A stretch of 64,000 bases of DNA from FLUQ01 sp031550605 (lineage in GTDB: Bacteria > Desulfobacterota > Desulfovibrionia > Desulfovibrionales > Desulfovibrionaceae). Where the stretch lies: the NCBI GenBank assembly GCA_031550605.1, contig JAVBOK010000021.1, positions 1-64,000 of the forward strand, written 5' to 3'. Within the stretch, counting starts at the first letter, position 1; every line of letters starts with the position of its first letter. Positions 60,078-64,000 of this stretch are shown piece after piece. The notes below the pieces were generated by a model that saw only the letters and a program-made list of their open reading frames with translations, did no database searches and had not been told where the DNA came from. Both the position numbers and the translations under genes were made by a program.

Positions 60078-61336
60078 TGCCGCGCCCTGTGGACATCGTG
60101 GTCACCGGCCTGGGCCTTGTCGCCGGCCGATACGCCGCCCTGGACGAACTGGCCGGGGAACTGCTGGCCGCGCGCCCGGCGGACGCGTTCCGGACCCGGC
60201 CCGTGGCGGCGACCCGGCCGGAAGCGCTGCACCCCCAAGGCTATCCTCTTTTCGCCCTGCCCGATACGGCGGCGCGCGACCTGACGGCGGCGGGCGGCAC
60301 CCTGTCGGTGGGCATGGCCCTGGCCGCCGCCCGCCAGGCCCTGAACCAGGCGGGCATTCCCGCCGGCCCGGACGGCCTTCCGGATTTTTCCGCATCGCCG
60401 CTTTCCCCGGCCCGCATCGGGGTGTGCCTGGGGACCTCTTCCGGCGCGACCCTTGATTTTCCGGACTATTACCACGCGCACAAAAAAGGTTTGGCGGCGG
60501 ATCCGGCCCGGCTGCGCGCGGTGCTGGCCTGCAACCCCGCCCCGGCCCTGGCGCGGCGGCTGGGTCTGTGCCTTGCCGGCGGCCCGCCCCCCCGCGCGGC
60601 CACGCTGACCAACGCCTGCGCATCCGGCACGGACGCCCTCGGCATGGCCATGGCCTGGCTGCGTCTGGGCCTGGCGGACATGGTGCTGGCCGGCGGAACC
60701 GACGAACTGTGCCAGACGGCCATCATCGGCTTTTCCCGCCTGCTGGTCGCGGATTCGCGGCTGTGCCGGCCCTTTGACCGCGACCGCGGCGGCCTGAACC
60801 TGGGCGAAGGAGCCGCCGTGCTGATCCTGGAAACCCTGGAACACGCGCAAAACCGCGGGGCAGCGCCCCTGGCCAGGCTCGGCGGCTACGCCACGGCCTC
60901 GGACGCCTATCACCTGACGGCCCCGCATCCGGAAGGACGCGGCCTGCGGCAGGCCACGCGGCTGGCCCTGGACTCGGCGGGGCTGGTCCCGGACGATCTG
61001 GCCTTCATCAACGCCCACGGCACCGGTACCCAGGAAAACGACAAGACGGAATCCTTCGTGTTCCGCACCTGCTTTCCCGGCGTCCCCGTCAGCGCCACCA
61101 AGGGGGCCACAGGCCACACCCTGGGCGCGGCCGGGGCGGTGGAAGCCGCCCTCACCGTGGCCGGCCTGCTGGCGCAAAAAATTCCCGCCGGTCCCGGTTT
61201 CGAGAATCCGCATCCGGATCTGGGGATCATCCCCGTCACCGTGCCGCGGCCCGTCCGGTCGGGGCACGCCATGTCCCAGTCCCTGGCCTTTGGCGGCGGC
61301 AACAGCGCCGTCATCTTCAGCAGGATGGACGCATGA
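60077..61336 (+). CDS. Beta-ketoacyl-ACP synthase (FabF-like)
   Basis: A 419-residue condensing enzyme with the full Cys-His-His triad: Cys181 in LTNACASGTDALG, His314 in FINAHGTGTQENDK and His347 in KGATGHTLGAAG. It condenses malonyl-ACP with the acyl chain. It is coupled to the ACP gene in front and to a degenerate ketosynthase-like gene behind (4-nt overlap), with which it may form a KS-chain-length-factor heterodimer as in polyene and type II polyketide systems. That pairing is inferred. Confidence 0.92.
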   Translation: MPRPVDIVVTGLGLVAGRYAALDELAGELLAARPADAFRTRPVAATRPEALHPQGYPLFALPDTAARDLTAAGGTLSVGMALAAARQALNQAGIPAGPDGLPDFSASPLSPARIGVCLGTSSGATLDFPDYYHAHKKGLAADPARLRAVLACNPAPALARRLGLCLAGGPPPRAATLTNACASGTDALGMAMAWLRLGLADMVLAGGTDELCQTAIIGFSRLLVADSRLCRPFDRDRGGLNLGEGAAVLILETLEHAQNRGAAPLARLGGYATASDAYHLTAPHPEGRGLRQATRLALDSAGLVPDDLAFINAHGTGTQENDKTESFVFRTCFPGVPVSATKGATGHTLGAAGAVEAALTVAGLLAQKIPAGPGFENPHPDLGIIPVTVPRPVRSGHAMSQSLAFGGGNSAVIFSRMDA

Positions 61337-61920
61337 GAGCCCTGCACGTCGCGGCGCAGGCCGCCGTCATTCCCCTTCCCGGCGAAATGCGCGCGGACAC
61401 CGCCGGTCTGGCGGCATTCGAGAATCCGAGGGACCTGCGCCGCCTGTCGCATTTCTGCCGTCTGGCCCTGCTGGCCGCCCACCGCTGCCTGGCCTGCGCA
61501 TCCCCGGCCCCGGCCCCCGAAGAACGGGCGGAACTGGGCCTGATCATCGCCACCGAATACGGGCCGTCCCGCACTTCCTTTGACTATCTGGATTCCATAC
61601 TGGAGTTCGGGCCGCAACTGGCGTCGCCCACGGCGTTTTCCACGTCCGTGCACAACATCGCGGCTACCGGCATATCCCTGCACCTGGGCCTGACCGGGCC
61701 GGCGCATACGATTACGCAGCCGGAAACCGCCCCGGCCGCGGCCAGGGAGCTGGCGGCTTTCTGGCTGGTTTCCGGCCGGGTGAAGGGCGTGCTGCTCGGA
61801 ATCGTGGACGAATACAACCCCGACCTTTCCGCCATGCTGGCACGGGAAGGCGACATCCCCCGGCAGCCACCCCGCGACGGGGCGCTGTTCCGCCTTCTGC
61901 GCCTGACGGAGGAACCATGA
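61333..61920 (+). CDS. Short ketosynthase-like protein lacking the active-site Cys
   Basis: A 195-residue protein resembling the N-terminal half of a ketosynthase: ELGLIIATEYGPSRTSFDYL, ASPTAFSTSVHNIAATGISL and LGLTGPAHTITQPETAPAAA. In real ketosynthases a Cys sits in that last segment; here it reads TITQPETA, so it should not condense chains. The C-terminal half is absent. Similar short ketosynthase-like proteins (ApeC/CLF-like) occur in aryl-polyene clusters and may pair with the active ketosynthase to set chain length. It overlaps both neighbours by 4 nt. Confidence 0.8.
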   Translation: MRALHVAAQAAVIPLPGEMRADTAGLAAFENPRDLRRLSHFCRLALLAAHRCLACASPAPAPEERAELGLIIATEYGPSRTSFDYLDSILEFGPQLASPTAFSTSVHNIAATGISLHLGLTGPAHTITQPETAPAAARELAAFWLVSGRVKGVLLGIVDEYNPDLSAMLAREGDIPRQPPRDGALFRLLRLTEEP

Positions 61921-63146
61921 CCGCCCGCGGCCCGCTTCCCCCCCTCCACGGTCCGCTTCGCCTGCGGCCGGAGGATTTTCTGGCCGTATTCGTCGACATG
62001 CTGCTGCACGGCCGGGAAAGCGCCGGGCACCTGCAATGGATGACGCCGGATTCCTTTGCCGAGGCCGCCGCCCTGCGCTGCGGCGATCTTGACTGCGACG
62101 CGCGGATTATGGCGGAGCGCCTGCGGGACATGTTCGGCATCGCCCCGGATGCCGCCCCCCTGTCCGCTTCCGCCCCGTTCGGGCAGTGGGCCGGCGCGCT
62201 GCACGCCGCCTGCGCGGGCAGGCCGGATGTTGTCGGTTTCCGCACTTCCGGCAGCACGGGCGCGCCGGTGCTGCACACCCTGCCCTTTGCCGCGCTGGAA
62301 CAGGAAGTGCGCTGCGTTCTGCCGCGCCTGCCCCTGCGCCGCGTATGCAGCGTGATGCCCCGCTACCACTGTTTCGGCTTCGTGTTCGGCGTGCTGATGC
62401 CGCGCCTCACCGGCGCGCCGCGGCGAGCTTTTCTGCCCCTGCCCACGATGGAGCTGACGGCGCATCTGCGGCCGGGCGACGCTCTGGTGGGCTTTCCCTT
62501 TTTCTTCGACGCCCTGGCCCGTGTGGGCGCCGACCTGTCCGGGGTCATGCCCCTGACGGCGGGCAGCCCCTGCCCGCCGGCTCTGGCCGATGCCCTGCTG
62601 GCCGCCGGAGCGGACGGAGTGCGTGAAATTTACGGCGCCTCGGAGCTTTCCGCGGTGGGCCTGCGCTGCATCACCCGGACGGGGGAAGCGGCGGACCTTC
62701 CCTTCACTCTGCTGCCCCAATGGGAACGCGCGGAAGGAGGCCTGATCCGCAGAGCGGAAGACGGGAACGCCTCCCCGGCCGCTTCCCCGCCCGACAGACT
62801 TCACTGGCTGGACGAACGGCATTTCACCGTGCTGGCGCGCCGCGACAAGGCCGTGCAGGTCGGAGGGCGCAACGTGTACCCCGACCGGGTTCGCGGCGTG
62901 CTGGAAAGCCACCCGGCCGTCGACGTCTGCCGGGTGCGCCTGATGCGGCCGGAAGAAGGCTGGCGGCTCAAGGCCTTTGTGGTGCCGAAAAGTCCGTTGC
63001 CCGAAGAGGAGGAGGCCATGCGCCTGCGCGCCGCGCTCTTCGCCTGGTGCCGCGAGCGTCTGGCCCCGGAGTCCGTGCCCAAATCCATCACCTTCGGCGA
63101 GGCCCTGCCCCATAACGCGTACGGCAAAGACGCGGACTGGGAATAG
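61917..63146 (+). CDS. AMP-dependent acyl/aryl ligase (ApeH-like)
   Basis: A 409-residue adenylate-forming enzyme. VVGFRTSGSTGAPVLHTLPF is the phosphate-binding loop. GVREIYGASELSAVGLRC covers the A5 region, HWLDERHFTVLARRDKAVQV the A8 hinge, and NAYGKDADW at the end holds the A10 lysine. It is shorter than typical ~500-residue ligases, as in polyene clusters where the ligase loads the starter acid onto the ACP. The starter here is unknown. A hairpin follows the stop codon. Confidence 0.86.
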   Translation: MTARGPLPPLHGPLRLRPEDFLAVFVDMLLHGRESAGHLQWMTPDSFAEAAALRCGDLDCDARIMAERLRDMFGIAPDAAPLSASAPFGQWAGALHAACAGRPDVVGFRTSGSTGAPVLHTLPFAALEQEVRCVLPRLPLRRVCSVMPRYHCFGFVFGVLMPRLTGAPRRAFLPLPTMELTAHLRPGDALVGFPFFFDALARVGADLSGVMPLTAGSPCPPALADALLAAGADGVREIYGASELSAVGLRCITRTGEAADLPFTLLPQWERAEGGLIRRAEDGNASPAASPPDRLHWLDERHFTVLARRDKAVQVGGRNVYPDRVRGVLESHPAVDVCRVRLMRPEEGWRLKAFVVPKSPLPEEEEAMRLRAALFAWCRERLAPESVPKSITFGEALPHNAYGKDADWE

Positions 63147-63152
63147 CCCCGA

Positions 63153-63171
63153 TCCCGAACCGGATTCGGGA
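63153..63171 (+). terminator. Hairpin after the ligase gene, possible terminator
   Basis: TCCCGAA and TTCGGGA form a perfect 7-bp stem with loop CCGGA, 7 bp after the stop codon at 63146. No T-run follows, so termination would need Rho or be partial. Confidence 0.4.
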
Positions 63172-63310
63172 CCTGCCCCGCTCCGGCCGAGGCGGCGGAC
63201 CGTATTTCGGGCCCGCGCCGTCTTCCGCGCCACCATGCCCGGAAGGATTTGTCCAGGAGAAACCGGGCCGGTCGCCCACACCCTTGCCAAAAAGCCCGGA
63301 ACATGGTAAG

Positions 63311-63321
63311 TGGTCCTACCA
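63311..63321 (+). promoter_or_regulatory. GntR/FadR-type operator, probably autoregulatory
   Basis: TGGTCCTACCA is a perfect dyad fitting the FadR-subfamily consensus TNGTNNNACNA. It lies 27 bp before the start of the GntR-family gene at 63349, a usual place for self-regulation. Confidence 0.7.
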
Positions 63322-63348
63322 ATTTCTCCCCATACCCTGGCAGGACCC

Positions 63349-64000
63349 ATGGCCCCTTTGCGGGAAATCAAAAAAATCATCGTCCATGACGCGATCATCG
63401 AAAGCGTTATGGAATATATCAAGGCCAACAATCTGGCCATGGGCGACCGCATTCCCTCGGAACGGGCCCTGGCCGAGGCCCTCAAAGTCAGCCGCAGTTC
63501 CGTGCGCGGAGCGTTGAAAGCCCTCGAATCCAGCGGCGTGCTGGAAATCAAGCACGGCGGCGGGGCCTACCTGCGGTCCCTGTCCTGCGCCATCTTTTAT
63601 CAATATACCAGCGACCACCGGGAAAACCTGGAACTGTTGCGCAACCTGCTGCAGGCCCGCCAGGCCATCGAAGAATGGGCCGTGGCGGAAGCGGCCCGGT
63701 TCATCGCCCCGGCTCAGGTCAAAGAATTGTATGCCCTTGAAAAGCGGCAACTGCGGGCCTTTGAAAAGGAAGATCCCGACGGGAAACCGGAATTCGAACT
63801 GCCGAATATGGCCCTGGAAATCGCGGTGACCCGTCTGTTCGGCAATGCCGTTCTGCTGGAAATGCATGAAAAGATCGAAAAGATGTGGAAGCAGAGTTAC
63901 CGGCATCTGGGCATGACGCCCTTTCCGCCCCAGATCCGCTACGAGCACCACATGGCCATCATCAAAGGCCTGGAAGACGGGGACCCCGAACAGGCCAGGG
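63349..64000 (+). CDS. GntR-family (FadR/FCD) transcriptional regulator, cut by window end
   Basis: At least 217 residues; the 3' end lies beyond the window. The start ATG at 63349 gives MAPLREIKKIIVHDAIIESV. The N-terminal winged helix-turn-helix is classic GntR: GDRIPSERALAEALKVSRSS, VRGALKALESSGVLEIKHGG and GAYLRS. An all-helical FCD-type ligand domain follows: LLRNLLQARQAIEEWAVAEA, with His residues in RYEHHMAIIKGLEDGD near the break that suit metal-dependent ligand binding. The subfamily usually controls organic-acid or sugar-acid metabolism. A matching operator precedes it. Whether it controls the upstream lipid operon is unknown. Confidence 0.9.
   Translation, partial: MAPLREIKKIIVHDAIIESVMEYIKANNLAMGDRIPSERALAEALKVSRSSVRGALKALESSGVLEIKHGGGAYLRSLSCAIFYQYTSDHRENLELLRNLLQARQAIEEWAVAEAARFIAPAQVKELYALEKRQLRAFEKEDPDGKPEFELPNMALEIAVTRLFGNAVLLEMHEKIEKMWKQSYRHLGMTPFPPQIRYEHHMAIIKGLEDGDPEQAR

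Overview
The window is high-GC, gene-dense DNA from a Gram-negative bacterium. The outer membrane is implied by a Wza-type exporter, a beta-barrel protein, LolA-like and BON lipoproteins and an LpxL-like acyltransferase. Heavy use of sigma-54 and an XrtA exosortase locus would fit Desulfovibrionaceae-like Desulfobacterota or Betaproteobacteria. No ribosomal or other lineage marker is present, so the taxon is a guess. I saw no tRNA, rRNA, CRISPR array, insertion sequence or phage gene.

Region 1 (1-6.4 kb, minus strand): a PEP-CTERM protein with its own sigma-54 promoter, then a tightly coupled operon read from 6.4 kb leftwards. It encodes a sigma-54 enhancer-binding regulator, an FtsX-like permease, an ABC ATPase, an HlyD-type adaptor and a CPBP (CAAX-type) membrane protease.

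Region 2 (6.4-42 kb, plus strand): a long, nearly gapless exopolysaccharide/exosortase A locus. It holds the TPR lipoprotein PrsT, an initiating sugar-phosphate transferase, Wza-like export protein, Wzz-like chain-length protein, BY-kinase, ExeA-like ATPase, beta-barrel protein, deacetylase, FemAB protein and aminotransferase. After these come glycosyltransferases, an ATP-grasp enzyme, Wzy/ligase, Wzx flippase, two hexapeptide acyltransferases, a CapK-like ligase and a second deacetylase. The exosortase XrtA, EpsI, the PrsK/PrsR two-component pair and a secreted beta-propeller protein close it. Together they build, export and remodel a polysaccharide and sort PEP-CTERM proteins to the surface.

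Region 3 (42-51 kb): an accessory section of more variable composition. It has a methyltransferase, an AT-rich second ATP-grasp enzyme, a PLP-dependent decarboxylase and a broken deacetylase. A 972-residue minus-strand fusion follows (FeeM-like N-acyltransferase + ThiF/E1-like adenylyltransferase + nitroreductase-like domain), then an AT-rich PilZ-like gene and a second PEP-CTERM protein. Sigma-54 (-24/-12) promoter matches precede both PEP-CTERM genes, the fusion gene, the PilZ-like gene and, less strongly, prsT. This suggests one sigma-54 regulon run by PrsR and/or the second enhancer-binding protein.

Region 4 (51-64 kb): a BON lipoprotein and Lgt on the minus strand, then a plus-strand operon resembling aryl-polyene-type clusters. 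It has two dehydratases, LolA-like carrier, MMPL exporter, lipoprotein, thioesterase, glycosyltransferase, LpxL-like acyltransferase, ACP, ketosynthase, a degenerate ketosynthase-like protein and an AMP-ligase, but no ketoreductase. The window ends inside a GntR/FadR-family regulator that has a canonical operator in its own leader.

The most unusual items are the FeeM-ThiF-nitroreductase fusion under sigma-54 control, the shared promoter and upstream repeats, and the reduced polyene-like cluster.
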